Part shown: in pieces, positions 49,104 through 62,389 of the stretch
How positions within the stretch are numbered: position 1 is the first letter of the stretch
Layout: each line of letters opens with the position of its first letter
Assembly: GCA_029379385.1 (NCBI GenBank)
Contig: CM055611.1
Location: 11,788,062-11,852,061 of the forward strand
Direction: 5' to 3'
Length of the DNA stretch: 64,000 bases
From: Quillaja saponaria
Lineage: Eukaryota > Streptophyta > Magnoliopsida > Fabales > Quillajaceae
Position numbers and translations under genes: made by a program
The notes under the pieces: generated by a model
What the model saw: only the letters and a program-made list of their open reading frames with translations
The model's database searches: none
Told to the model about the DNA's origin: nothing

Positions 49104-51190
49104 AAATTCATCTTGAATTTCAATCTAAAGAATACAGTTAAATCATTTCACTGAAACTCTGGTTTCTCAAGCGGTTTCTTGTTCTTGGTTTTCACCAAAG
49201 GATAAATCGAAGGTTATGGACTTGTCTATTTACACTTGCCACTGATTATTTCTTATAAATTAGATTCTTATACAATTTTACTTCATAGATTTGTAACACA
49301 TGAAACTTTGCCAATACGAATATACACTAACATAAATTAAATCATTTTGATTAAATTAACTGTTTAACTTAAATAGCCAGAATAGAATTTTCAAAAAATT
49401 TTAATTAGATTTTTTTTTGAAAATGAAATCAACCTCTTAGAAACACTAAAATCAATATTTTTATCACAACACTTCACCACGCTTCCGCTGTGCCACTCTG
49501 ATAATTAAACACTTAAACTCCAATCCACGGTCAGAATCATATTATGTTTCTTATTTAAAATTCAAATTGATAAACCAAATTAGATAATTACGTGAGTAAT
49601 TGAATTCTTAACTTTCTTATTTCCTTTGAAGGATGTGTAAATATCTTTTCTATATATACATAAAAATTCAAATATGTAAACAAAGTGTGTAAAAACTACC
49701 ATGATACCTCTTCATCAAATATAATACTAATAGTATATTCATATTCCTAAGATTAAATTAGTTGATTAAAAGATTTAAGATATCCAGAAATCATTTTATC
49801 TATTACAATGGAGTCGTCTATGTAATATTGCTATAAATGACATAAAATTTTCATAATATAAAACTTTTACTATTATTAGTATGTGATACTAATTTATTTA
49901 TAACATTAGTATACTTTCCTTATTTATTGCAGGTTGGTTATCAATTAGTGCAGATTTAACTTACAATATATTTAAAAGTCCTCGTCTAAATGGATAATTT
50001 ACTGAAAGTCGATAATGGATTTTATTAACAATTGATAGTTTTTAGCTTTTGAAATAACTTAATGAATCTAGTAAATCTTTTTAGGAAATCCTATTGACTA
50101 TAGATAGAACCTATATTGGTTCATACAATAATTGGTCGTTCATGGACTAGCATTATATACGGTTTTTATTTTATTTTTTTTAAAAAAAAAAAAAAGTTTA
50201 ATATTAGCAATGTAATTTATCCAATGATAAAACGAAATGAACGAAATGTTGAATTAAATTTTACTCATCTATACTAGGTTTATTATTTACTATTTTATTT
50301 TCTAATTGTATTTTCAATTAAGAAAAGTAAAAAGAATCCCAAATATATCATCAAAAATCTGTTATTTTATTAGGAAGGAACATCACCTCATTTATCACTA
50401 AAATTATTTGATACAAAAATCAAGATCTAAGTCAACTTTAAATTACCTGTATGTATACATTTTATATCCAAATAGGTATAGCGTTCATTTATTTTATCTA
50501 TATTTGTCATTATTTATTTTAATCGAGACTTCTATTGTATTATTCCAATTTCATAGTTTAATATTAGATGATAACAGTTAGTTAAGTTTGTGATCTATAT
50601 ATGTTCTGATTATACATATAAAATTGTATATATATATATATATATTTTATATATACATATATATTAAATCTTATTTACTCTAATTCACAATAATTATTGA
50701 CTTAATGCCTTTTATATTCATATTATGTATCACCACTACTCAATACACATATCGATGCTCATTAATCTTATTAATTAAAAATTTCATGCTATCTCAAACT
50801 TAACGTTTTCTAATATTGTCATACTAGATTATAACACTCTCTAAATAAATAATTGATACTACTGGATGAATTTTCTCTTTGAATAATAAGTACTATAATG
50901 GGTATTACCAAAATCGATGTAGTTGTTATGAAATGAATTAAATAAAAATATTAGAACTCTACGAAAAGCCTCAAATCCAAATATATATATATATATATAT
51001 ATATATTCTATGCATTTCAAGTTTAACTTTTCATTAAGGATTAAAACATACCCACTCAACCCAATAGATTTCAAGCTTTAAACTCATTGTATCAAAATTT
51101 CATACTTGAAGAATTTAACACAAATGTTTGCAAAACCACATAAATATTACTCATTATTTCTTATTGTCACGGCTTATTAGGGGAAAAAAA
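49104..51190. other. Degenerate interior of the element
   Basis: No frame with a known motif. AT-rich, with TA microsatellites at 50627-50650 and 50980-51005. A TATCAGAGTGGC-like primer-site phrase lies on the minus strand at about 49490-49501 but in an unexpected place. Confidence 0.4.
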
Positions 51191-51191
51191 G

Positions 51192-52142
51192 AAGCTTCAG
51201 GACTATTTAGCCTTTGTCAGGGATATTAAGTTAGAGTGTTCCCCTTTAGTTCGTATTCTGGTGGTGAAGGAGTTTTCTGATGTATTTCCTGAAAAGCTTC
51301 TTGGGCTTCCTCCTAATGGGGAGATTGAATTTGGCATTGAGTTATTATTTGGTACTTAACCAATTTCTATGTCCCCATATAGGATGACTCCTAGCGAGCT
51401 AAGAAAGCTACAGTTGCAAGATTTACTAGATAAGGGATTCATTCGTTTCGGTTCATCTCCTTGGGGTACTCCTTTTTTGTTTGTTAAAAAAAAAGGTGGC
51501 TCATTTAAACTGTGTATCGATTATCGGTAGTTAAATAAGGTCATAGTTAAAAATAAGTATTATCTCCCCAAGATTGATGATTTATTTGATTAGTTGCAAG
51601 GAGCTTAGTGTTTTTATAAGATTGACCTTCGTTCAAGATATCACTAGCTCTAAATTAAGAAGGAAAACATTCCGAAGACTGATTTTCGTACTCGGTATGG
51701 ATGCTACAAGTTTTTAGTTATGTCTTTTGGGCTTACTAATGCTCCTGTAGCGTTCATGGATTTGATGAATAAGGTGTTTAAACCTTTCTTGGATCCTTTT
51801 GTCATTGTTTTCATTGATGACATCCTAGTATACTCTCGAAATTAGCAAGAATATAAGTAGCATCTTCGTATTGTATTGCAAACACTTAAGGAAAATAAGT
51901 TTTATGCTAAATTCTCTAAGTGTGAATTTTGGTTGAATCATGTGACTTTTCTTGGACACATGATTTCTAAAGAAGGAATTCGTGTGGATCCTAAAAAGAT
52001 AGAAACAACTCAGAATTGGCTCCAACCAACAAATATTTTTAAAATTTAAAATTTTCTGGGTTTGGCTGGTTATTATAGGAGATTTGTTGAGAATTTCTCT
52101 CTTATTGCAGCTCCTTTAACTTGATTAACTCAGAAAGGAGTT
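51192..52142 (+). pseudogene. Ty3/Gypsy (Tekay/Del-type) reverse transcriptase fragment with many stops
   Basis: The plus-strand frame reads the protease-RT linker (VVKEFSDVFPEKLLGLPP), then [41 protein letters not shown] and [15 protein letters not shown]. It goes on to the catalytic FIDDILVYS (FIDD at 51810-51821), FLGHMISKEGIRVDPKKI and FLGLAGYYRRFVENFSLIAA. This is the RT palm, thumb and connection order of plant chromoviruses. About ten in-frame stops (for example after CIDYR and LDPF...SRN) make it inactive. RNase H and integrase are missing. It points opposite to the surrounding LTRs. Confidence 0.93.
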
Positions 52143-52681
52143 AATGAAGGAAGTTCTCAAAAGGCATGACTAAAATCTTGTTATATTTCATTAGTTATGA
52201 AAAACATTGTTCGGAACGTTACTTCTTCTTGATCTAAACTTAATGATATTCCGAGTGCTGATTAAATTAATTAACAATATTGGGGGAAAAGAGAAATTCA
52301 ACTGCTATTAATCATTACACAACCAGAACAAATCATTCTTTTCTTTTACTTAATAAGGGTATTAATTCCAAGATTCAATATTTAGTATTTGAATTAGTCT
52401 GTAAGCGTGACATTAAAAATGAAACTTTTCATACCTCTTAAGACAAAGGTTTGGGAGGAAATAAATGGATCACACATATATATGTGTTTACACTATCCAT
52501 TTCACAGTGAAATAAATAGGTTTGAAGTGGGTTTCTTCAATGTTTCATATAATCTACATAAAGTAGATCCTTTATTTCCTTTACACCTCCTTATTCTTAT
52601 TTAAATCTTAGGTGTAAAAGTTTTACGAACAACTATTCATTTAGTTAAACTAAATTGAAGGGCTTACCTCTTATAGAGTAA
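52143..52681. other. Element interior, unrecognised
   Basis: No known motif is seen. The frame at 52407-52604 is not supported. The right LTR begins abruptly at 52682, so a deletion removed the LTR end and primer-binding site here. Confidence 0.4.
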
Positions 52682-53919
52682 TTGTATAATTATACATGCA
52701 CTCAAGAAATTGTATACAACTTATTACTTAAATTTTTCCTACACTCTAATTATTAATTCAATGTTTACCTAGTCAATTTCCATGTTTCCTGTCTAACCAA
52801 TTAACCAATAAAGCTTATATCATTTTAGAGTTCATATACATATATACCTTTCACTACACTCAACATAATCCCATGACTTATTAAATTATTCATGGTCCAG
52901 TTAGGGAATTAAACTAATTGATTATCTAAAGTTATTCAAGAGTTTAAACAATTCATCCCCATCATGAATATAATTAAATTCTAAACTACTCTTTCCTAAT
53001 TCATATAATTATCATCCCTATATCTTATTTTTCTCAACTTGTAAGTCACATATCTAGCTTAAATTCATCTAATTCTCAACTTGATTCACCAATTATCAAA
53101 GATGTAATACACAAGTAGCAATTAAACTAATGGAACATTCGAAGGCTATACTTGGTTACCTAGACTAGGTGTATAGTTAAATTATCTAGTAAAATTCCTT
53201 GCCTTTAAAAAATTATCATCAACTAACCATGAGACATAAAGTTAAAGGCAAGAATTAAGTCCAAAGGGGTTGTTATCAACCTTAAAACTCCAATGGTTGT
53301 TCTTACACAGAACACCAACAAGCTCCCCAATCACACCCACAGAAGCACTTGGCTGCTATGCAAATTTGAAGGGCCTGCCATGGTTTTTGAGAGGAGGAAT
53401 GGAGGCTATTACCAAATCAAAGTTCCCTTACAAACCTCCTAAAATAGGACATCAACAAAATAAGAGCACAAGATGCCTTTTAGTTGGAAACAACCTACAC
53501 ATCACCATCTACAACTTAGATTACACAAAGAAAACAAGTAATTCATCAAGAAAGAAACTTACTCTCATAGTTATTAAGGAGTTACCAGAAAACAGAGGCC
53601 TTAAACTACTTTCATGACTGCAACAAGGTGAAGCTTTTAAGTTTAGAAGGAGGAAACTAATGACAAGGAAGGAAAGAAAAAATTTGCTTGCTTTGTAGGA
53701 GACCAAGACTAGCTGAAACAAAATTCTTCACATGGAATCTAAATGAAGTGGAAATAGAGAGATAGAGAGGAAATGGATGAAAGCAACAAGGAAGAAGACA
53801 AACCAAATGCAAGGTTGGTGGTTAGGGGAAAAAAAAGGAAAAAGTAGTAAGACAAAATAAAAGAATAAATTAATAGAAATAGTTCTCCACTTTCTAACAT
53901 GCAGTGTGAATTAGATTCA

Positions 53920-53957
<38 letters not shown>

Positions 53958-54186
53958 TATAATTATTAATCCCTACTTTATTGGATTCATACACTAATTT
54001 ACTTACTAATACAATTAACATAAATTTTTAGTCCAAGTTAACCAATAAAGTGTGGACTTTAATTTACCAACATAGATATAAATACCCTCTTATTTTAATT
54101 AATTTGATGAAAATTTATTATTTATGTATTCACAGTAATCTACGTACCATATTCTAAATTATATGTTAGACAATCAGGCTATAACA
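52682..54186 (-). repeat. Right LTR, truncated (1505 bp; 5' LTR in element orientation)
   Basis: It matches 47585-49085 nearly base for base, from TTGTATAATTATACATGCAC to the end at GCTATAACA. It is followed by the AATGG target duplication. Confidence 0.9.
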
Positions 54187-54334
54187 AATGGAGACTCTTC
54201 AATTATTTCCATAGCATATTGAAGACCTTTACAAATGTTGCATGAAGGAGAAATTTCAACTTGTCTATCGTTATCAATTGGAGTCATTTGATCAGTTTCA
54301 GTTAGATGCCTTAACTCTGAAATTTGCTATTTAG

Positions 54335-54802
54335 ACATGAGGAAAAGAGATAAGTTAACCAAATGAAAAAGATGTATTTATTGACTATCTTTCAAGTTTT
54401 TTTGATGGCAATTACATTTCATAATTATGTTTTATTTTTAACATTAAATAATTTGTTTGTTTGAATATTTATAAATTATGTGAAAATTTATGTTTTGTGT
54501 TAATTAAAATTATAATTATTTGCAGTATTTCATTTAAAATATATATGAAAATAATGTTGTATTAATAACTGTTAGAAATTTCTTATCACATTATAGAAAA
54601 AACCAATTTCAAATTTAGTAACAGAATTAGTTAAAATTCAAATATGGAGACAATTATCTAACATCAATTAAAATTCTTATACGCTAATTGGTAAAAGATA
54701 ATTGTTTTGTACTAATAATATTATTTCAAAGAGTAAATTTTTGACCTCAAATTGAAAAAACTTTTAGTACTTACAATTCTCATTACTATGTATTTCATCT
54801 TT
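54335..54802. other. AT-rich 3' flank of the WOX pseudogene
   Basis: No further motif is seen. Confidence 0.35.
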
Positions 54803-54807
54803 ATATT

Positions 54808-54924
54808 TGTTATAATCCAATATTGTAAAGTAAAATTTTAAAACAATGTGTCACTCTTAGTTATAAATAAATTAAATAGATACACAAACAAATCAAATAA
54901 ACAAGAATTACAATTAGGCAAGTG

Positions 54925-54960
<36 letters not shown>

Positions 54961-57900
54961 ACTCCACAAGTTGAAAAAGTTAACTTTGACTCAACTTTTT
55001 CTAATTTGTATTGTCTTATTTATTTTTTCTTTCCTTTACCTCCTTGTTTTTTTCTTATCTTGTGTCGTTTTCCCCTGCTTTTGTATCCTTCACCGCCATT
55101 GTTCAAGTTCTAGAACTCCCTACCTCCTCTTTTTCTTGGCATTTTTTTTCTCCTAAGTATATACAAGCAAGAGCAAAGAAAGGGGAGTCTAAAAGAAGAA
55201 GAAGACGGGGAAGTGAGAACCGGCAAGCAGAGATGGATTTGGACCAATGGATCTTAAAGGGGAAGGAAGGGCAGCTTTCTTATATGTTTCGCTCTTCTTT
55301 GCTATGGTCGTCCTTTTGCTTTGCTTGGTAGTGAAAGGTGATCAAGTATGCTGGAAATTTCCTTCATCCTCTGCTTCTTCTTGGCTGTGGGTTTCTTATT
55401 CTTTGGCTTCCATACTCAAGCCCTTGGTTAGTCTCTTCTCCTTTTTCCATGTATAAGTTGTAATAACTTGGTTTTGGGTTGAATTTGGGAGCCATCTAGA
55501 AGTTTACTGATATAAGCCCATAAAGTGAAGCTATTAACAATTTATGTGATACAGTTGATCACAAACTTTTAAGATAGACTTTTTTCTAGCCATATTTTAA
55601 GAGACAGTGTACAATAGACCCAATTATTAGGCCTGATTTTTTTAATAAAAAGGGGGAATTGACCACTGCTAATAGAAAGATAGAAAGAGTGGGAAAAAGA
55701 TACGATTTGGCCAGACTTGGGTGGCTAGATGTTGGTTGATGAGTAGACTACTTAAGTTTACTTTTGGCTGGGCTTGGAAGGTAGATATATTCAGGGGCAG
55801 ATAGAAAATGATTTTCATGTGGCTTGTTCCTCTTAACCATTTCTAATATTTTAGATATTGTAACGATTTCATTTTCCTCCATATAAATCAGATATTGTGA
55901 TTGGTTTCATTTTAATTGATATATGAAAGTTTTAATTTATATTTGACTTTTTGGGTTTATTTAAAGATCACTCCTTTTTCTCTTATGAGGAGGTTTATGT
56001 ATACTCGTCAACACAAAACATTTTTGGATTTAAATGTTGATAGTCCACTTTCTCTTTGTCTAGACTAGAGTGTTGGGCTTATTTTCTTACTGTAAACACA
56101 ACCCATTAACAGCCAGAACCTAAGCTTTCTAGTTGACATTTCCTAAGCGTGAGTAGAATGTGAAGGAGCTGAATATAAAGGCTTAGATAGTTATATGTGA
56201 TATGAGGAGGAGGAGTATATGTTATTGCTCATAGAAGATAATGAAACTCTTTGTGAGGAGATAAAGAAACATTTCTAATTGCTTGCAAATGAGAGGCATT
56301 ACTATTTAATCTTAACTAATATTAACTTGACATCTGAATGTTAGCCAACTTTAGATACCAAATTCACACGCGATAATCTTGCATCCTCTTATATCATATA
56401 ACCTTGTAAAACCTGTATTTGAGTTAATTCTCTGGAAGGGACATCCAATTATGCATATATGACAGAAATCCTACTCCCTGAATTCAAGAATGAAAAGGAT
56501 TATCTTGAGAGTTAAATGGTTTTTGGAAGGATGCAAAGCAAATTTGATAAGTTAATGAAATTTAATATTTTCAGTATTTTTTGGATTGAATTAAATTAAG
56601 AGTTCTAAAGAGAAAATGTACCTTAGGTCTTGATATGGTATCTGCAAAATTTTGTAACTTGGTTCTAAGTATATTGTTGATTAGAGCTGTTAGATTGCAA
56701 CTAAGTCATATAGGATTTTTAGTGAACCTTAGTTAATTCAGAAGACTTCGTTGGGGGTTGGGAATGGAATTAGCTTAGAAATTTTGAATGAAAGTTGTTT
56801 CTAACGTCTTGGAACACTATACTAGAGAGTTTTGTAACTTAATTTCCAAGTATGAGAATTCTATAAACATCAGAATCTAAGGTTGGCAACCAGAATTTTT
56901 TGAGTACTATGTTTTTGTTTATGTGAAGAATCAAGTAAGTTCGAGACTAATTTTAGGAAAAGTTTCTAAATAAGAAAGCTAGATAACTTGCTAAAGTTAA
57001 TGTTTCAACTTAGTTTTATTTAATTTGATTAAGAATATAAGTAAAAATAAACATATACCCAAGGGGGTTGTGAAATGCCTAAGAAGAGTTAACTTTAAAT
57101 AATTAATTATACTAATATACACATCCAAATAATGCTTTTGATACCTATCTAGAAAGATATACTTGTCTATTAATAAATCCAATAAACAGAATTGGATTTC
57201 CTTTTTTTCTAGAGAAAGTTATATTCAATTAATTAAGGTAAGGTCAGAGCTGTCAAAATCCTTGCGTTTTGCAAAATTTGATGCAACTTCAAAGAATAAA
57301 CTGTATTGATGTCTAAGAATTACAAATGATATACCATTATAAAGATACACGTATCTAGTATTTAATAAATTTTACGAAACTGGATTTGAAATTTTCTAGG
57401 GAAATATATGACTATTAGAGTGAACACTGGTCCAAATCCCAAGTTTGGACAGTTTCAACATTTTTAACTCACTAGTGTTTTTCTATTTTTTCTAATAGTT
57501 TCTTTCTACCCTATGCATTATCAAGACATCTAAAATGTCTCTTCATTATCAACCTTACCACATAAAGTAGAATTCATATTACTTGACATATAATGGCTTA
57601 ATAGATTACTTTCATGAGGAAACCTATATAAGTTGATATATTTAAGCAATTAAAAGATTATAACAATAATGTTTATAGACTGAGTATTATTTGCAATTAT
57701 GAATTTTAGTTATGGACCTTCTATGAGCCTAAAGATATATGTGAGCGCAAGAGGAAGTGAAGAACAAAATTTATAAACCGGCGAGTGGTTAATTGATGCC
57801 TTTGGGAGCTAGATTATTAAGTGTAATTGCATGTGTATTTAAATAAATGTGCAAGTGCAATGTTTTAATGAGTTATTTGAATCAAGCTGGTTTGAAATTT

Positions 57901-58873
57901 TTTGTGGCTGATAAGGGCTAACAAATTGAGATTTTTCTGAGAAATGATTTTTATTTTCGAAATTGAAATCCAAGTGCACCTGGGATATGTTGATTTGAAA
58001 TTCTGAGATATTACGATTCTGATAAATGTTTTTTAAAGATTAAGTGCTCAGCATTGGTGAGATGGGTTGAGTAAGCAGAATTAATCTATTGTATGGGCGC
58101 GTAAATGCCTGATGAGAGGGTGATACTATTATGCGGAGCTGAGTTACTAATTGGCCTTTTGTTTGCTTTGTATACTATGATTGCTCTGATTAATTGTGAT
58201 CTTATGAATCATGTAAGTTGTGAATTTATGATGATTACAAATGTATATGTGTATTTTGATTTAAAGCATGAACATTGTCACATGATGTTAATTGACTATA
58301 TATGTTATATACTTCTGTTGAGTTATGCTAGTACCAGTTGGGTACGATTTTTCACTCATAGAGTTCGTAGGATTCACCCCACTTTTGTGGATTTTTTTTT
58401 AGTAACAGGAGTTCTGTATATGGCATCACAGAGCTAGTGACTTGCCGATAGAATATGGCAAGGTATTTTCCAGGATCTCAGACTTGAAGTCAAGGATGAA
58501 AGTTTATAGTCACACTAGAACTGTGGGGTGTCTAATTTCATATGATATAGGAGTCTAGTTATTTTTCTTGTTTATGATGTAGATGGAGTGGAGCTCCTTG
58601 TTATCTTTATGTTATTGTTGTGCGAAATCATGAACATATGTGTTTGTATTTTGAGGTATGTTCCATATTACAGGAAATCTCTGGAAAAATTTTCAGTAAA
58701 TTGTTAATTGTTTCAGAAAATAAACTTTTATAGTAAACTTTGGTTTTAGAAAAGTTACTTTTATTCTCTAATTAGGTCATGCTTCATGTTTGTTACTTTG
58801 TTTTGAAGTCAGGGTTACAGTGGTTTGGTTATCCAATCTTTCGGCCAGTCATACCTCCATAAAGAGTGTGACA
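54808..58873 (+). mobile_element. Solo LTR (4066 bp) of the long-LTR Gypsy family, with target duplication
   Basis: It begins TGTTATAATCC and ends AGAGTGTGACA. The flanking pentamers are identical (ATATT at 54803-54807 and 58874-58878). It shares landmarks with 1-1801 in the same orientation (GAGCTGTTAGA, AAGGTAAGGTCAGAGCTGTC, GCTAGTACC, GGTTACAG...GGTTATCCAA). It has an A31 tract at 54928-54958. No internal region, primer site or polypurine tract is present. The frames at 54848-55456 and 58105-58437 lie in the LTR and lack motifs. Confidence 0.9.
54928..54958. repeat. Poly(A) tract in the solo LTR
   Basis: An uninterrupted run of about 31 A. It generates the lysine-rich frames at 54848-55113, which are artefacts. 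Confidence 0.9.
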
Positions 58874-58878
58874 ATATT

Positions 58879-59604
58879 TTTTTTATAAATCGAAAATAAT
58901 TCATTATGTAAATATTTCATTTGTCCTTACTTTCTTAGCTAAGTCTAAACACAATATTGAAGGATTTAACTGTTCTAGTTGTTTTTAATTATAAACTCTA
59001 CTCCAATGTTTTTTTTTTTCCTTCTCGATATTAATTTTTAAAGAATCTAATAATTATTTTTTGCCAATTGTTGGCTTAGTTTATATAGATCTACATGTTA
59101 AACATTTTTATAATTAGCTAGAGATGAGAAGTTAGGTTATGGTAGAAACTAAAACTGAATAGAAAGCTAAGATATTAGTCAAAAGCTACTTTGATTGATA
59201 ATGCATTCATAACATGAAATAGTAATTGTTTTTTGAATGATTATATGTAGAGTAGGTGATCCAAATATTTACTTTTGAGGATTATATAGAAGCAAACAAT
59301 AAAAAATATATATTTCCTTTTCTCATATATATTGCAAAGATTATATGGATGGAAAAAGATGCATGTCTACTTTGTTTAGCTTTAACAAAGTGATTATATC
59401 CTAAGTTATATCTTTCCCTCCATTTATGTTCACACTATACTACCTAATTAAGTGGACATTAAGTCCCACTTACTAAAGTTATATTTATTAGTTTCAATAA
59501 TTTCCCTTTCAATCCCTTCTTAGGAAAGAATTTCATTGGAAATTTTCTTTTTTTCAAATTCCACTATACTACATAAGCTCTAGATAATTAAAAATTGGTT
59601 TCTA
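58879..59604. other. AT-rich intergenic DNA, 3' flank of the LBD pseudogene
   Basis: No gene is recognised. Confidence 0.35.
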
Positions 59605-60219
59605 TTATTCTTGTTCATATCCAAAGAAGCTCCCACAATGAGCATTGTTTATGTTATTGTAATTATCAACATTACAAAAATTGAGGTTGTTCTCGTAACT
59701 TATGGTATTAGGACATGTAACAAAATTGTCAAGGGATTGTTGCGGTGATGATTCTTATGGAATAGTTTGTGTCATTTCCTTGTAAATTAGTGCCACAAGG
59801 TTGGCTTGATAGATCTTCATGTAGATAGCCTCTGCTTTTGCTTTGGCTAATTGTACTTGGAGCTCATTGACTTGTTTTTGAAGTCACAAATTGCATCTGC
59901 ATAACCATAAACTGGGTCTCTTGTTCTTGCACATGTCTCATAAACCATGCTTTTCACTGCATCTGCTCTTTGTGACTCTGGAAGTTATTGCAAGTGCAAA
60001 ATTTAGAATTTCATTAATTAATTAATCAAGTCTTGAATTATACATCCTAATTAATGAAAATATTTAACTACGACGCGAAAATTACATTAACAGAAGAACA
60101 ATGTTAATTGTAAGTGTCAGGAACGTTTTTAATTAACTAATACTAATCATTCATAGTTAGAATTATTTGAAACTATTTATATAGCTTAAGTCATTGATTA
60201 GTATATACACTCCATATTT

Positions 60220-62249
60220 ATAAACCTCTGTAACCCTAACTCCAAAACAAAGAAACAATTATGACTCTTGACTAACTGTTCACTCTAACAGCCATCTCTC
60301 CCTCTAGAAAATTTCAAATCTAGTTTTATAAAATTTATTAAATACTAGACACATAGATTTATAATGATATATACCATTTGAAATTTTTAGATTTATATCA
60401 ATACAGTTTATTCTTTGAAGGTGCATCAAATTCTGTAAAACGTAGGATATTGGCAGCTCTGATCTTATCTTAGTTATCGAGATAGGTATAATATGTATTA
60501 TTTGAATGTTTATTTTAGTACAATTAATTATTTAAAGTTTACTTCTTTTAGGATTTTTTACAACCCCCTTGGATATATATTTATTTTCACTTATATACTT
60601 AACCAAATTTAATAAAACCAAGTTGAAACATTATCTTTAGAAAGTTAGCTATCATTCTTATTCGGAAACTTCTCCTAAAATTAGTTTTGAACCCACTCAA
60701 TTCCTCACATTAACAAAAGAATAGGGCACTGTGTAAATTCCTGATTGCCAACTTCTGATTCTGATGCTTATAGAATTCTCATATTTCAGTTTTTAATTAA
60801 AATATCGATTAGTTTATGAATTCCATTATCATGATTTCCTACTTAACGACTTAATCAATAAATCTTAGTTAATTATATTTCTCAATTCCACTTATACATA
60901 TTCGAAATATTAAACTTCACGTTATCTAAGATTTTTTAAATTTAAAACATACTAATCTTAATTTACATATTTGAGTCTTAAACTCTCAATTCTAATAATT
61001 ATACACATCAATTACCATATACATTTATTGTTATTAACCTTTGATTCATTACCACTAATTTTTTTGAACTTTCTTAATTAAACCTAAAGAAATTCCCAAC
61101 AATTCACTTAAATAAGAAATTACAATTATTAAATTAACATATAACTTGACTAAACTATGGTTCAAAGGTAATAAAATTTCTGCACTATTCCTTTTGTTAT
61201 AGTACACCCTAAAATCAAAATTTAGTTCTTAAGATAATCTTTTTAATACTTGAATTAAGGAGTAATTTGAATTCCTTCAACTTCCTAATATGCATGGTAG
61301 CATATTTGCTGCCTTGCTTCATGCTTCCCGTGGAATAGCAATGGAGAAAGGATTAAGAAACTTGCTACAAAATAGGGTATAGGTAATTGGTCTAATTGGT
61401 CCTACCTTTCATCCTTACTAGTGACAGCATACCAACACATAAATTTTCCTAACATCCTATATTGCATCAATTACAGCTCCACTATTAATTCACTAATACA
61501 TCTTATAACACATTTATCACTCACAGACAAAGAAAATCATCCACCTAAATGGCTAGAAGTATGGCCTATAAATCACACACACCCTATTTCATAAACACAG
61601 CTCACTAGGAGCTTTAAAGCTCATGGTGGTTTAGGATTTCCTCCACTGATTGAGTGGTTTCACAGTTTCCCTTCTATAACAGAGCATCAAAGGCAACCAT
61701 CAAGAAAACTATAAACCCCACAATAAGAAAAAGAGAACTCACGATCAAAGAAAAACAAGAAAGGAAGGAAATCCTTTACCTTGAATCTAATTTAAGCAAG
61801 ATAACCATTAGGGTTTCTTAGGTTGAAAATAGGGGCTATTGGTAGTCTCCTTTCCAAGTGTAGAAAATAGAAGACTTGACATTTCAAGATGAAAAGTGAG
61901 GCGGTCATTTTTTTTCTTATTATTATTTTTTTCTCTTGAACTTTCAGGAAGCTAAGAAAGATCCAAGAATGAAAGGCGGTGGAGGAAGATATAGAAAGGG
62001 ACGGGTACCGGCTACAAAGAAAAAGACTTAATAATAAAATAATGTATCATAATGCACATGTGGTAAATTGTGGCTCTAATTTACCTATAATTATATATAT
62101 ATATATGCACACACACTCAATTATTGTTTTAGAATTCATTATATTCATAACAAATTTTATTTACTAATATACTTTAAATGAAATGAATTCCAAGTCCAAG
62201 TCAATCTACAATATAATGAAAATACATTTTCCAATTTTATATGTGTGTA

Positions 62250-62281
<32 letters not shown>

Positions 62282-62389
62282 CTAGTATTTATTCACTTTA
62301 AACCTAATTTGCCTAAAATTTTATTCACCTAGTCACAAAGATTATGTATGAACATTCTGAAACATACATTAAATTATCGGGGTATCACA
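60220..62389 (-). mobile_element. LTR fragment of the long-LTR family within the LBD intron
   Basis: The plus strand begins at AAACCTCTGTAACCCTAACT, missing about the first 45 bases of the family. It jumps from GACTCTTGACTAAC to GTTCACTCTAACAGCC, an internal deletion of over 1 kb relative to 41266-45050, and ends TTATCGGGGTATCACA at 62389. The flank after it is ACTCA; the flank before the truncated start has ACTCC, so a target duplication is not proven. The frame at 61979-62167 is not a gene. Confidence 0.82.
62230..62280. repeat. (TG)n(TA)n microsatellite
   Basis: GTGTGTATGTGTGTGTGTG followed by TATATATATATATA inside the LTR fragment. Confidence 0.88.

Larger units (their letters stand above)
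46259..54186 (-). mobile_element. LTR retrotransposon inserted in the WOX pseudogene
   Basis: Borders are fixed by the AATGG duplication (46254-46258 and 54187-54191). The left LTR is complete; the right LTR keeps only the part matching 47585-49085. A chromovirus-style polypurine tract next to the left LTR (minus strand) gives the orientation. The interior of about 3.6 kb has lost most coding sequence. It contains a reverse-transcriptase fragment on the opposite strand, so it is rearranged. Frames at 48172-48354 and 53270-53617 are copies of one LTR segment and are not genes. Confidence 0.9.
45745..54334 (+). pseudogene. WUSCHEL-type homeobox (WOX) pseudogene, split by a retrotransposon
   Basis: Exon 1 (about 45745-46081) encodes a decayed WOX homeodomain: KRWCPIDD, a stop (TAA, 45797-45799), LVILNDLLGFGVGSPSIGEI, then SEVEAKNVIIGFKTIGFKEK. 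There the invariant WFQN is reduced to GFKT. A +1 shift then gives NNFHEIPIM and PNNNKDNDRF up to a CCAG|GTAAGT donor. The intron is 46082-46207. Exon 2 (46208 on) stays in frame. Right after three codons it is broken by the 46259-54186 element, with AATGG repeated on both sides. Beyond it, at 54194-54211, lies TLQLFP, the WUS box (TLxLFPxx repression motif of the WUS clade), directly followed by TAG and HIED. WOX factors control stem-cell niches. This copy lost the helix-3 DNA contacts, gained stops and was split, so it is dead. Clade placement rests on the WUS box. Confidence 0.82.

Noticed and set aside
49489..49505. Minus-strand TATCAGAGTGGC as a tRNA-Met-type primer-binding site
   Set aside because: It is about 400 bp from the polypurine tract and not next to an LTR end in the right orientation; probably coincidence or a rearranged piece.
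54848..55456. Lysine-rich and leucine/serine-rich frames
   Set aside because: They arise from a poly(A) tract and the purine/pyrimidine-rich tail of a solo LTR with a proven target duplication.
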